Shown here piece by piece: positions 53,783 to 62,525 of a stretch of DNA of 64,000 bases. The stretch comes from Sulfuritalea sp. GTDB taxonomy: Bacteria; Pseudomonadota; Gammaproteobacteria; Burkholderiales; Rhodocyclaceae. The position numbers and the translations under genes were made by a program. Under the pieces are notes generated by a model. It searched no databases. It worked only from the letters and a program-made list of their open reading frames with translations, and was not told the DNA's origin. How positions within the stretch are numbered: the first letter of the stretch is position 1; every line of letters starts with the position of its first letter. The DNA is taken from positions 1 to 64,000 of the forward strand of contig JAMPYF010000007.1 of assembly GCA_023700805.1 (NCBI GenBank), written 5' to 3'.

Positions 53783-54553
53783 TCAGTTGAAACTTGAGAA
53801 ATCCGGCTTGCGCTTTTCGAAGAAGGCGGCGAAAGCCTCCCTGGCTTCGGGGGACACCAGGCGCTCCCTGAAGACCTCGGCCTCGGCGTTCATGGTTTCC
53901 TGGATCAGGGCGCTTGGTGCCCGCTTCATCAATTGCTTGGTAAGTCGTAGCGACGATGCCGGTTGGGTGGTCAGTTTTCGGCAGCGCTCAATGGCGTGAG
54001 CGAACACCTGTGCATCGGGCAGCACCGCGTTGGCGATGCCGACCTCAAGCGCCGTCTGCGCGGAGAAGACTTCCCCCAGCATCAGCATTTCGGCAGCGCG
54101 TGCGTGTCCCGCACGCAACGGCAACAGCAGGCTCGATGCGGCTTCCGGGGTCAGGCCAAGATTGGCGAAGGGCAGGGCGAAGCGCGCGCTGCTGCCCGCA
54201 TAGACCAGGTCGCAGTGCAGCAGCATGGTGGTGCCGACGCCTATCGCGACGCCTTCGACGGCCGCGACAAAGGGCTTCTCCAGCCTGGAAAAGCCCTCGA
54301 TGAAGCGATACACCGGGGCGCTCTCGTCCATCGGCGGCGTTGCCAGAAAATCCGCCAGATCGTTGCCGGCGGTGAAATTGCCACCGGCGCCGGAAATCAG
54401 GATCACGCGCACCGCCGGATCGTTGTCGGCATCGGCCAGTGCATCTGCCATGCACCGGTACATCTCCGCGGTCAGCGCATTCTTCTTTTCCGGGCGTGCC
54501 ATTTGAATGTGGAACACGCCATCGGCCAGCTCCAGACGGACTGCGGCGCTCAT
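53783..54553 (-). CDS. Enoyl-CoA hydratase/isomerase family protein
   Basis: The 256-residue crotonase-fold protein has the oxyanion-hole segments LISGAGGNFTAGNDLADF and AVEGVAIGVGTTMLLHCDLVYA. At the catalytic loop it reads PFANLGLTPEAASS: the usual first Glu of hydratases is absent but Glu in TPEAASS matches the ECI2-type delta3-delta2-enoyl-CoA isomerases. A role in oxidation of unsaturated fatty acids is therefore likely. Its ATG overlaps the GST stop by four bases. Confidence 0.88.
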   Translation of the reverse strand: MSAAVRLELADGVFHIQMARPEKKNALTAEMYRCMADALADADNDPAVRVILISGAGGNFTAGNDLADFLATPPMDESAPVYRFIEGFSRLEKPFVAAVEGVAIGVGTTMLLHCDLVYAGSSARFALPFANLGLTPEAASSLLLPLRAGHARAAEMLMLGEVFSAQTALEVGIANAVLPDAQVFAHAIERCRKLTTQPASSLRLTKQLMKRAPSALIQETMNAEAEVFRERLVSPEAREAFAAFFEKRKPDFSSFN

Positions 54554-55215
54554 TTCTTCGGACGCGACATGTAGGCTTCCATGGCCGCCTTGCGGTCCTC
54601 ATTGACCTTCTGCGCATGAGGCCGTTCGCCGATCAGTTTCAGGTAAGCCTTGGCTTGCGGCAGCAACTCATCGACGAAATCACGGCCGTAGATCTTGCGC
54701 GAGGCCTGGCTGACCAGCGGCAGATGCACCCACGCCGCGCAATCGGCATGGGTGAAGCTGTCCCCGGCAATGAAGGGTGCAAAACGGGCCAGCCGCGTCA
54801 GACTCCTGAGGCCTTTTTCGAGCAGCGGCGCGACTTCCTTCTTGGTCTCCTCCGATACCGTGCCGCCGAAAAAGGCTTCAAGGTAAAGCCGGCGTGCCGG
54901 CAACTCAAGATGCAGCTCGATGTGTTCGATCAGTTCGCGGCAGCGCGCGCGCGCATAAATGTCGTGCGGATAGAGCGCGGGCTCGGGCCAGCTGTCCTCG
55001 ATGAACTCGGTGAGCACCTGCGATTCGCTGAGCACTCCCTTGGGTGTGCGCATGAAAGGCACTTTGCCCATCGGCGACTCGGCCAGCATCTCATCTCCCT
55101 GCGATGGAAAAACCACGGCTTCGGTGAAAGGAACGCCTTTCTCCAGCAGGGAGAGCTTGACCTTGTTGTAGTAGTTGCTGACGGCGAAGCCGCAGAGGGT
55201 GATCGGTGTCGTCAA
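54550..55215 (-). CDS. Glutathione S-transferase family protein
   Basis: The product has 221 residues: an N-terminal thioredoxin fold (ITLCGFAVSNYYNKVKLSLLEKGVPF, with GKVPFMRTPKGVLSESQVLTEFIED as the GSH gamma-Glu site), and an all-helical C-terminal domain with FTHADCAAWVHLPL. It should conjugate or use glutathione. It is co-transcribed with the isomerase gene; the acyl-CoA ligase is 55 bases upstream. Confidence 0.9.
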   Translation of the reverse strand: MTTPITLCGFAVSNYYNKVKLSLLEKGVPFTEAVVFPSQGDEMLAESPMGKVPFMRTPKGVLSESQVLTEFIEDSWPEPALYPHDIYARARCRELIEHIELHLELPARRLYLEAFFGGTVSEETKKEVAPLLEKGLRSLTRLARFAPFIAGDSFTHADCAAWVHLPLVSQASRKIYGRDFVDELLPQAKAYLKLIGERPHAQKVNEDRKAAMEAYMSRPKK

Positions 55216-55270
55216 TTCATGCTCCCGGAAAACGAAGTTTCAGTAAAGGCTAACGCCGGTTGTATCGGCG

Positions 55271-56905
55271 TTAAGCGGAGCGGCCGTCGCTAAAACGGTA
55301 ATCGCGCAGGCGCTCGCGCAGCTGCAGTTTGGAAAGCTTGCCGGTGGCCGTGTGCGGCAGGTCGTCGACGAATATCACATCGTCCGGTATCCACCATTTC
55401 GCCACCTTGCCTTCGTAGAAGGCGATCAATTCCTCGCGACTGACTTCCTGGCCGGTTTTCTTGACCACTACCAGCAGCGGGCGCTCGTCCCACTTCGGAT
55501 GGGCGGCGCCGATGACGGCCGCCTCGGTGACCGCCGGATGGGCGACGGCAATGTTTTCAAGATCGATCGAGGAAATCCATTCCCCCCCCGATTTGATGAC
55601 GTCCTTCGAGCGGTCGGTGATCTGCATGTAGCCGTCGGGGTCGATGGTCGCGACATCGCCGGTGGGAAACCAGCCGTCGCGCAGTGCGTCGCCGCCTTCG
55701 CCCTTGAAATAGCCGCTGGTGATCCAGGGCCCGCGCACCAGCAAGTCGCCGAAGGCCTTGCCGTCATGCGGCAGGGCATTGCCGTTGCCATCGACAATCT
55801 TCAACTCGACGCCGAAGATGCTGCGCCCCTGCTTGAGCCGGATGCGGTCGCGCTGTTCCGCCGACAGCGCGAGATGCTTGTGCTTGTAGGTATTGACCGT
55901 GCCCAGCGGACTCATTTCGGTCATGCCCCAGGCATGCAGCACGGTGATGTCGAACTGCTCGTCGAAGGTCCGGATCATGGCCGGCGGCGCCGCCGAGCCG
56001 CCGATCACCAGGCGTTTGACCGTCGATAGCTTGAGTTTGTTGGCTTGCAGGTAATGCAGCAGTCCGAGCCAGATCGTCGGCACGCCGGCCGACATGGTGA
56101 CGCCTTCTTCCTCGAACATCGAGTAAAGGCTGGCGCCGTCCAGATGCGGACCCGGCATCACCAGCTTGGCGCCGCTCAGTGCGCAGGAATAGGGCAGGCC
56201 CCAGGCATTGACGTGGAACATCGGCACCACCGGCAGGATGCAGTCGCGCGCCGAAGCGCCCAGCGCATCGGGCTGGCTGGCGCCATAGGCATGCAGCACC
56301 GTGGAGCGATGCGAATAGAGCACGCCCTTGGGGTTGCCCGTGGTGCCCGAGGTGTAGCACAGCGAGGACGCGGTGTTCTCGTCGAACTCCGGCCATTCGT
56401 AGTCGTCGTTTTGCGCCGCCAGCAGTTCTTCGTAGCACAGCAGATGGGGAATCGCATTGCTCGGCATTTCAGCCTGGCTGCACAGCGCGATCCAGCCTTT
56501 GACGCCGGGGCAATGCGGCACCAGCGCCTCGATCAGATTGGCGAAGTTGACGTCGAAGAAAATGAAGCGGTCGTCGGCATGGTTGACGATATAGGCGACC
56601 TGTTCGGGGAACAGTCGTGGGTTGATGGTGTGGCAGATCGCGGCCATACCGGAAACCGCATAGTAGATCTCGAAGTGCCGGTGGGTATTCCAGGCCAGGG
56701 TGCCGATGCGGTCCTCGGTCTTGACACCGAGCGACAGCAGCATGCGAGCCAATTGACGCGAGCGGCGATGGGCATCGTTGTAAGTGTAACGATGCGTTCC
56801 ACCGACCGGCAGGCGGGACACGATTTCAGTATCGCTGTGATTCTGGGCGGCGTGCTGCAGGAGCCCTGAAATCATCAGCGGTCGGTTCATCATCAAGCCA
56901 TGCAT
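55271..56905 (-). CDS. Acyl-CoA synthetase (fatty-acid-CoA ligase, AMP-binding)
   Basis: The 544-residue adenylate-forming enzyme has the AMP motif [18 protein letters not shown], the A5-like [15 protein letters not shown], the hinge motif [16 protein letters not shown] and the C-terminal catalytic Lys in [10 protein letters not shown]. Length and motifs fit medium/long-chain fatty-acid-CoA ligases. It activates a carboxylic acid to acyl-CoA for beta-oxidation, which fits the isomerase downstream. AGGAG lies about nine bases before the ATG. Confidence 0.92.
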   Translation of the reverse strand: MHGLMMNRPLMISGLLQHAAQNHSDTEIVSRLPVGGTHRYTYNDAHRRSRQLARMLLSLGVKTEDRIGTLAWNTHRHFEIYYAVSGMAAICHTINPRLFPEQVAYIVNHADDRFIFFDVNFANLIEALVPHCPGVKGWIALCSQAEMPSNAIPHLLCYEELLAAQNDDYEWPEFDENTASSLCYTSGTTGNPKGVLYSHRSTVLHAYGASQPDALGASARDCILPVVPMFHVNAWGLPYSCALSGAKLVMPGPHLDGASLYSMFEEEGVTMSAGVPTIWLGLLHYLQANKLKLSTVKRLVIGGSAAPPAMIRTFDEQFDITVLHAWGMTEMSPLGTVNTYKHKHLALSAEQRDRIRLKQGRSIFGVELKIVDGNGNALPHDGKAFGDLLVRGPWITSGYFKGEGGDALRDGWFPTGDVATIDPDGYMQITDRSKDVIKSGGEWISSIDLENIAVAHPAVTEAAVIGAAHPKWDERPLLVVVKKTGQEVSREELIAFYEGKVAKWWIPDDVIFVDDLPHTATGKLSKLQLRERLRDYRFSDGRSA

Positions 56906-57057
56906 GGGCTGTACTCCTCTCTGTTGATCTGGTCAGGTGCCAAATTCGACGGCAACCATAGCATTGGAATACGCGAGAGACAATCGGGAATTGAATTGGG
57001 CGGAAATCGGTTCCGTCTAACGGAACAACAGCGGAATCCCGAAAACCTCGGGACGGA

Positions 57058-57510
57058 TCAGGCGAGGTCGTCGCGGTTGGCGTCGGCCCAGCAGTTGGGG
57101 GTCTCGTAGAGCCGGATGCGCTCCAGGTGCAGATGATTGCCGTAGCTGTCGCGATAGAGCGGATCGAGAATCGAGAAGGCGATGCGGGCGAGGTTTTCCG
57201 CCGTCGGGACGGCGTCGAGCACGACCGTCTTGTGTTCCGGCATGCCGGCGAGAAAGCTCGCCACGACCGTATCGCCGCGCCAGACGAGAAAGGCATGGTC
57301 CCAGCGATCGACTACATGCTGTTTGGCAATCGCCTTGACCTCGGAAAAATCCATCACCATGCCGTCGTCCGGACGTCCTGCGGCGTCAATGACGCCGCCG
57401 GCGAGCGTGATCTCCAGGGCGTAGCGATGGCCGTGCAGGTGACGGCACTGGCTTTGATGATTCGGGATACGGTGGCCCGCATCGAATTCGAGGCGGCGGG
57501 TTATACGCAT
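57058..57510 (-). CDS. queD: 6-Carboxytetrahydropterin synthase (QueD)
   Basis: A 150-residue PTPS-family enzyme. The zinc-binding His residues are in FDAGHRIPNHQSQCRHLHGHRY (His14-type, then HLHGH); Cys in QCRHLHGH is the catalytic Cys, and VMDFSEVKAIAK, DHAFLV and PTAENLARI follow. It makes 6-carboxytetrahydropterin for queuosine. Residue positions are approximate. An ATTATA at 57573-57578 on the complement reads TATAAT and could be its -10. Confidence 0.93.
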   Translation of the reverse strand: MRITRRLEFDAGHRIPNHQSQCRHLHGHRYALEITLAGGVIDAAGRPDDGMVMDFSEVKAIAKQHVVDRWDHAFLVWRGDTVVASFLAGMPEHKTVVLDAVPTAENLARIAFSILDPLYRDSYGNHLHLERIRLYETPNCWADANRDDLA

Positions 57511-57572
57511 GATCGGAGTGGCCGGGTTTGTGGCAAAGTGTTCGCAGCTGCGCTGCCGGTGGGCTGGCGCGC

Positions 57573-57578
57573 ATTATA
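57573..57578 (-). promoter_or_regulatory. -10 element for queD
   Basis: TATAAT on the minus strand, giving a leader of about 55 bases before the queD ATG. No convincing -35. Confidence 0.45.
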
Positions 57579-57590
57579 GCCGTGCGGCAG

Positions 57591-57614
57591 CGCCGTCCCG
57601 CCAGCGCCAACTCT
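57591..57614 (+). repeat. Dispersed 24-bp word, copy 10
   Basis: CGCCGT, CC, CG, then CCAGCGCCAACT and CT; a perfect consensus match. It is intergenic, between queD and the radical SAM gene. Confidence 0.75.
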
Positions 57615-57651
57615 TGGAAATCCCTGCAGCTTTTCATTCCCTCGTTCTGCC

Positions 57652-58497
57652 ATGTCCCGCATCCTGCTCAAGACCGAAGACCATTCCCGCGACAGCGCCG
57701 GCATGCGCTATGTCTATCCGGTGATTTCACGTCGGGCCGGCGGTGTTTCGGTCGGCATCAACCTGAACCCGAACAATGCCTGCAACTGGCGTTGCATCTA
57801 CTGCCAGGTTCCGGATTTGCAGCGCGGCGGACCGCCGCCTATCGATTTGAAACTGCTTGAGCGGGAACTGCACGATTTCCTGACCTGGGCCAATTCCGGC
57901 GACTTCATGGCCACGCGCGTTCCGGTCGGCGCCCGGCAACTGGTCGATGTGGCATTTTCGGGGAATGGGGAACCGACCAGCGCCATCGAATTCGCCGACG
58001 CCGTGGCGGTCGTCCAGCGCGTGCTGGCCGCCCACGGCCTGACCGACAAAGTACTCGTGCGCCTGATCACCAACGGCAGCCTGCTCGATCGCAAAACCGT
58101 GCAAACCGGCATTGCGCGCATCGGCAGCGCCGGCGGCGAAGTCTGGTTCAAGCTCGACAGCGGAACTGCTGCCGGGCTAGCCCGTATCAATGGCACACGC
58201 GCCCGGCCTGACCATGTGGCGCGACGGCTGGCATGCTGTGCCGGATTGGCTCCAACCTGGGTGCAGACTTGCTGGTTTTGCCTCGACAACCAATTACCTG
58301 CCGCCCACGAGGTGGACGCTTGGCTGGCACTGCTGGCGTCATTGGCACCTCAGCTGGCCGGCGTTCATCTCTACAGCCTGGCGCGTCCCTCGCAGCAGAA
58401 AGAAGCACCCCGGCTGGCGCGAATCGAAGCGGGATGGCTGGAGGAACTGGCGGAACGCGTCCGCCAAACCGGGCTGACGGTGCGCGTCAGCCCCTGA
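57652..58497 (+). CDS. Radical SAM protein of unknown specificity
   Basis: The 281-residue protein has the radical SAM cluster motif NACNWRCIYCQ (CxxxCxxC), a GNGEPT segment that resembles the SAM-binding GGE region, and FKLDSGTAAGLARIN. It differs from QueE in length and motif surroundings. It is divergent from queD and separated by a 24-bp repeat copy. It probably modifies a peptide, nucleoside or cofactor; the substrate cannot be told. Confidence 0.85.
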   Translation: MSRILLKTEDHSRDSAGMRYVYPVISRRAGGVSVGINLNPNNACNWRCIYCQVPDLQRGGPPPIDLKLLERELHDFLTWANSGDFMATRVPVGARQLVDVAFSGNGEPTSAIEFADAVAVVQRVLAAHGLTDKVLVRLITNGSLLDRKTVQTGIARIGSAGGEVWFKLDSGTAAGLARINGTRARPDHVARRLACCAGLAPTWVQTCWFCLDNQLPAAHEVDAWLALLASLAPQLAGVHLYSLARPSQQKEAPRLARIEAGWLEELAERVRQTGLTVRVSP

Positions 58498-58509
58498 TGC
58501 AAGGAGCGC

Positions 58510-58812
58510 TCAGTTGCTCTTCCTGCTCTTGCTTGCGGCCCTGGCTTCCTTTTTCAGTTCCTTGAACACGTCCGACTTGGACGAGCGCAGATACTCGACG
58601 ACTTCATAGTCTTCGCGCCGGATCTTCTGGATGTCGATCTGCTCGACGTGAACCAGCCGCAACAGTTGCTGAACCGGACGCGGCATGTTGCGTCCACTCT
58701 CGTAACGGGAGCCGCCGCTCTGGGTCACGCCCAACTTGGACCAGAACTGCTGCTGGTTCATTCCCAGCTTGCGGCGGATTTCGCGGGCATCAACCTTGTC
58801 ATTGGCTTTCAT
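58510..58812 (-). CDS. XRE-type helix-turn-helix regulator
   Basis: A 100-residue protein with a Cro/CI-type HTH (IRRKLGMNQQQFWSKLGVTQSGGSRYESG) at residues 10-45, then a helical, Lys-rich C-terminus with no ligand domain. It resembles phage- or plasmid-type repressors and small autonomous regulators. Directly upstream lie two strong inverted repeats that could be its operator. It is convergent with the radical SAM gene. Confidence 0.87.
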   Translation of the reverse strand: MKANDKVDAREIRRKLGMNQQQFWSKLGVTQSGGSRYESGRNMPRPVQQLLRLVHVEQIDIQKIRREDYEVVEYLRSSKSDVFKELKKEARAASKSRKSN

Positions 58813-58851
58813 TGAATTACTCCTTGAACTTATTGTAATCAGGTAAATACG

Positions 58852-58898
58852 TTGGGATTCGAATATCCCAAACTCTATTACTTCGGTAATAGAGTTTG
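58852..58898. promoter_or_regulatory. Tandem inverted repeats between the XRE regulator and lysC
   Basis: Two inverted repeats abut. TTGGGAT (58852-58858) and ATCCCAA (58865-58871) flank a 6-base spacer. CAAACTCTATTAC (58869-58881) pairs perfectly for 13 bp with GTAATAGAGTTTG (58886-58898) around TTCG. The surrounding sequence is AT-rich, unlike the rest of the window. They lie 40-86 bases before the regulator's start codon, so they may be operators or an RNA hairpin in its leader. No T-run follows on either strand. Confidence 0.55.
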
Positions 58899-59054
58899 AA
58901 CTATATGATAAATTCGTCTGCCATACAAGAAAATTGTAGTGACATTAGTACGAAGGTATAACTTCGGCAGGGAAATGGTTATTGACTTTTGGCCTGCTTG
59001 GGCAAAGGAACTATCGGGTAAAATTCACGGCTTCCTAACTGACCAACCACGGCA

Positions 59055-60293
59055 ATGGCTTTGATCGTTCAGAAATACGGCGGTACATCAATGGGTTCGC
59101 CCGACCGCATTCGCAATGTCGCCAAGCGCGTCGCACGCTGGAAAGCGCAGGGGCATCAGCTGGTGGTGGTGGTTTCCGCCATGAGCGGCGAGACCAACAG
59201 GCTGATCGCGCTGGCCAAGGATGTTTCCCCACAGCCCGATGCGCGCGAACTCGACGTGATGATTTCCACAGGCGAGCAGGTCACGATCGCGCTACTGGCC
59301 ATGGCGATCCGGGATCTAGGCCTCAAGGCCAAGAGTTACACCGGCGGCCAGGTCAAGGTGCTGACCGACAACACGTTCACCAAGGCGCGAATTCTGGAGA
59401 TCGACGACGCAAACATCCGGCGCGATCTCGACGACGATGCGGTGATCGTGGTCGCCGGATTCCAGGGCGTAGACGCCGACGGCAACATCACGACGTTGGG
59501 ACGCGGCGGTTCGGATACCTCCGCGGTGGCGCTGGCAGCAGCGCTGACGGCAGACGAATGCCAGATCTACACCGATGTCGACGGTGTCTACACCACCGAT
59601 CCGCGCATCGTTCCCGAGGCGCGCAAGCTGGATCGCATCACTTTCGAGGAAATGCTGGAAATGGCCAGCCTCGGCTCCAAGGTGCTGCAGATACGCTCGG
59701 TCGAATTCGCCGGCAAATACAAAGTCAAGTTGCGCGTGCTTTCCAGCTTCGAGGAAGAAGGTCAGGAGACCAGCGGCACGCTCATCACTTTAGAGGAAGA
59801 TACCAATATGGAACAACCGATCATCGCAGGCATAGCGTTCAACCGTGACGAGGCCAAGCTCACCGTGCTCGGCGTGCCGGACCGTCCGGGTATCGCTTAC
59901 CAGATCCTCGGCCCGGTTGCCGATGCGAATATCGATGTCGACATGATCATCCAGAACGTCGGTCATGACGGCACGACGGACTTTTCCTTTACGGTCAATC
60001 GCAGCGAGTTTGCCCGCGCCAAAAAGATGCTGGAAGACCAGATCAAGCCGCATGTCGGCGCGCGTGCGGTCGAAGGCGACAACAAGATTTGCAAGGTATC
60101 CGCGGTCGGCGTCGGCATGCGCTCGCATCCCGGCGTGGCCAGCAAGATGTTCCGCATCCTGGCCGAAGAGGGCATCAACATTCAAATGATATCGACGTCC
60201 GAGATCAAGATTTCTGTGGTGGTCGATGAAAAATACCTCGAACTGGCCGTGCGCGTGCTGCACAAGGCGTTCGAACTGGATCTGCCGACCTGA
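59055..60293 (+). CDS. lysC: Aspartate kinase
   Basis: The 412-residue protein starts with the kinase motif ALIVQKYGGTSMGS, has FQGVDADGNITTLGRGGSDTSAVALAAAL and two C-terminal ACT domains (from about residue 265), the usual site of feedback control by lysine and/or threonine. It phosphorylates aspartate at the head of Lys/Thr/Met synthesis. An in-frame ATG at 59808 with GAGGAAG upstream could start a separate beta subunit (MEQPIIAGIAF..), as described for Corynebacterium and Bacillus lysC. Confidence 0.95.
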   Translation: MALIVQKYGGTSMGSPDRIRNVAKRVARWKAQGHQLVVVVSAMSGETNRLIALAKDVSPQPDARELDVMISTGEQVTIALLAMAIRDLGLKAKSYTGGQVKVLTDNTFTKARILEIDDANIRRDLDDDAVIVVAGFQGVDADGNITTLGRGGSDTSAVALAAALTADECQIYTDVDGVYTTDPRIVPEARKLDRITFEEMLEMASLGSKVLQIRSVEFAGKYKVKLRVLSSFEEEGQETSGTLITLEEDTNMEQPIIAGIAFNRDEAKLTVLGVPDRPGIAYQILGPVADANIDVDMIIQNVGHDGTTDFSFTVNRSEFARAKKMLEDQIKPHVGARAVEGDNKICKVSAVGVGMRSHPGVASKMFRILAEEGINIQMISTSEIKISVVVDEKYLELAVRVLHKAFELDLPT

Positions 60294-60325
60294 CGCCGAC
60301 CCGCACAGCGCTTCGCGCTCGCTCG

Positions 60326-60356
60326 GACAAACCCCGGCCTTGAGCCGGGGTTTGTC
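60326..60356. terminator. Terminator hairpin after lysC
   Basis: GACAAACCCCGGC (60326-60338) pairs perfectly with GCCGGGGTTTGTC (60344-60356) over a 5-base loop. Only TTC follows, so it may be modest as an intrinsic terminator; it lies between lysC and the convergent flavodoxin-like gene. Confidence 0.7.
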
Positions 60357-60402
60357 TTCATGCCCCGGCAATCTGCGGCGCGCCTCGGGTCGATATGTCT
60401 GA

Positions 60403-60894
60403 TCAGAACACGCCCAGGACCAGCCCGGTCGCAAGCGCGGCACCCAGTTCCTTGCAGCGTTCCAGGTCGACCCCGCTGATCGTCTTCAGGGCAAGTATTT
60501 CCTCGGCTGTCTGCGCATGGGTGCACACGATCAGGCTATCCGCCACCCTGCGCAGCCGCCACCCGGTGGCGATGCGTTCGATCTGCCGCGCCGCATTTTG
60601 TCCATCGCTGCCGGCACAAATCAGCGCGGCGTAGGGTCTGCCATTGATCCGGTCGAGTGCGGGGTAATAGCAGCGATCGAAAAAATCCTTCATCAGTCCG
60701 GAGACCGCTGCGAGGTTTTCCGGCGTGGCGAAAACATAGCCATCGGCATCGACGACGTCCTCCGCTCGGGCCTCGGACGCATGCAGCAGGCGTGTCCTGA
60801 CGTCGCCCTCGCTCGCGGCGCCGGCCGCCAGCGCACGCGCCATCTGCTCGGTGCCGCCGGTCATCGAATGGTATACGACCAGCAGGGTTTTCAT
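60403..60894 (-). CDS. Flavodoxin-like protein
   Basis: The 163-residue protein has the FMN phosphate loop in VVYHSMTGGTEQMARAL (SxTGxTE-type) and GYVFATPENLAAVSGLMKDFFDRCYYP, the flavin-edge loop of the NADPH-dependent FMN reductase/flavodoxin family. It may carry electrons or reduce quinones. It starts 31 bases after the diheme cytochrome gene on the same strand. Confidence 0.85.
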   Translation of the reverse strand: MKTLLVVYHSMTGGTEQMARALAAGAASEGDVRTRLLHASEARAEDVVDADGYVFATPENLAAVSGLMKDFFDRCYYPALDRINGRPYAALICAGSDGQNAARQIERIATGWRLRRVADSLIVCTHAQTAEEILALKTISGVDLERCKELGAALATGLVLGVF

Positions 60895-60925
60895 TCAGCG
60901 GCGGGAGACCAGAGGCGCGGACGTA

Positions 60926-61537
60926 CTAATCCAGGCCAGACAGAAAATAGCTTACCGAGCGAATTTCGTCCTCGGTCAACTTCGATGCTACCGAATGCAT
61001 CAGGGTCTGGTCCGTGGTTCGTGAGTGATCGATGAAGCGGCGCAGCTGCAATTCCAGGTATTCGGCGTGTTGTCCGGCAAGCCGCGGCAGCATTTGCCCG
61101 CCTTTTGCGGTGGGGCCGTGACAGACCGCGCATGCGGGAACGCCGCTATTGGGATTGCCCAGCAAATACACATTGCGTCCTGCTTCGGCAAGTGCCTTGT
61201 CGGGCACCGGCCGCGGATTCAGTCTCTCGCCGCTGAAATGGCTCGCCAGCTGCACGATATCGTCGCCCGACAGATCAGCCAGTTGCGGCTCCATTACCGT
61301 GCTTCGCCGCGCCCCGCTCTTGAAATTGAACATTTGCTGAATCAGGTAGGCGGCGTTCTGCCCGCTCAGTTTTGGAAATAGGGAATTCGAACTTTGTCCG
61401 GTCGGACCGTGACATGTGCTGCAACGCTCAACGGCGATGGCGCGGATACGCGTGGCATTTGTATTCGCTGCTCCGGCAGCGCCGCACACGGTCGCGAGGA
61501 CCAGTATCGCCAGCTTCTGTCCAAACTCCAGTCCCAT
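60926..61537 (-). CDS. Diheme cytochrome c (c4-like)
   Basis: A secreted 203-residue protein (signal peptide ..LATVCGAAGAAN). Two cytochrome c domains carry CSTCH near residue 39 and CAVCH near residue 136, and each has a downstream candidate Met ligand (VMEPQLADLSG in the first, LMHSVASKL in the second). Cytochromes c4 pass electrons to terminal oxidases in the periplasm. AAGGA lies just before the ATG at 61535-61537. Confidence 0.92.
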   Translation of the reverse strand: MGLEFGQKLAILVLATVCGAAGAANTNATRIRAIAVERCSTCHGPTGQSSNSLFPKLSGQNAAYLIQQMFNFKSGARRSTVMEPQLADLSGDDIVQLASHFSGERLNPRPVPDKALAEAGRNVYLLGNPNSGVPACAVCHGPTAKGGQMLPRLAGQHAEYLELQLRRFIDHSRTTDQTLMHSVASKLTEDEIRSVSYFLSGLD

Positions 61538-61600
61538 TCCTTGTTCCTTCGCTCAATTCAAATGCCATTCTGGATCAGAACCATTCCCGATTCCAGCGTA

Positions 61601-62401
61601 TCAGTTTTCGCCTCGCATCAACTTCCGAAGGTTCGCTATTCTTTCCTCGCCGCCAGGATGTGTACTCAGGAATCGGATTGCGTTCTTGCTGGGAGTCGTC
61701 AGCAAGAGTTGTTGCAGACGGACTGCGCCTTCTGCCGCAAAACCGGCGCGGCGCATATAGTCCACGCCGGTGCTATCTGCCTGGCGTTCATCGTCGCGGC
61801 TGAAGGCACGATCGGCCAACGTCGCTGTCGCATCGACTGCCAGGCTGGCGAAAGGCAGACCGATCGTTGACAGCAGCAATCCGGCGAAGGAACTGGTCGT
61901 CTCTGTCCTCTCGCGTCGGGCATGCATGTTCCGATGGTGATCGAGTCGAAGATGGGCCAGTTCGTGTCCCAGCAGGGCAGCCCAGGCGTCATCGTCCTCC
62001 GTGAGCAGGCGGACCATGCCTAGCGTGAACGCAATCGTTGGTTGATTCCCATTGAAGAAAGCGAATGCGTTGATCGATCCGGAAGCAAGCAAGACCAATT
62101 CGGGTTGGGGACCCTCGCCGGCTGCTTGAAGCATTTTTTCACCAATTGCAAGAACGCGCTTTACGAGTCCGATTTCAACAGCCCCATGGATCCCCTGCGA
62201 GTCGCGCAGCAAGACCATGGGTTGATCAAACCGCACCAGGTCGTCCAATCGCCACACGGTGATTTCGCTGCGAGGAGGAGTTGGAGCGCCGCCATGATGG
62301 CGGGAGTCGTACTGTCCCCATGGCGGACCGGATGTTGCACATCCGGATAAAAGAATGCACAGCAAACTCGCCCCTGCGGCGGCCCACTTCGAAAGACCCA
62401 T
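61601..62401 (-). CDS. M48-family metalloprotease lipoprotein
   Basis: The 266-residue protein from MGLSKW has a lipoprotein signal peptide (LLCILLSGC), then an M48 peptidase domain with the zinc motif HELAH in AALLGHELAHLRLDHH, the third ligand in DDERQADSTGVDYM and the C-terminal FLSTHPGGEERI. Such proteins assist outer-membrane proteostasis (BepA/LoiP type). An alternative ATG lies nine bases earlier. The frame stays open upstream and encodes a CSAC..CKKC zinc-ribbon-like segment from an ATG at 62525-62527. Confidence 0.88.
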   Translation of the reverse strand: MGLSKWAAAGASLLCILLSGCATSGPPWGQYDSRHHGGAPTPPRSEITVWRLDDLVRFDQPMVLLRDSQGIHGAVEIGLVKRVLAIGEKMLQAAGEGPQPELVLLASGSINAFAFFNGNQPTIAFTLGMVRLLTEDDDAWAALLGHELAHLRLDHHRNMHARRERTETTSSFAGLLLSTIGLPFASLAVDATATLADRAFSRDDERQADSTGVDYMRRAGFAAEGAVRLQQLLLTTPSKNAIRFLSTHPGGEERIANLRKLMRGEN

Positions 62402-62525
62402 GCTAATCATCACCGGGATTCCGCTTGGATCGGCATGGCATTGATACCTGGAACATTTTTTGCACACCAAATAACTGGAGTCGGGATCCGGCTTGGGAGA
62501 TCCGCATGCTGAGCATAACAAAGAC

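Noticed and set aside
58982-59040. TTGACT and TAAAAT before lysC as one promoter
   Set aside because: They are about 31 bases apart, too far for a sigma70 promoter; other pairings are weak.
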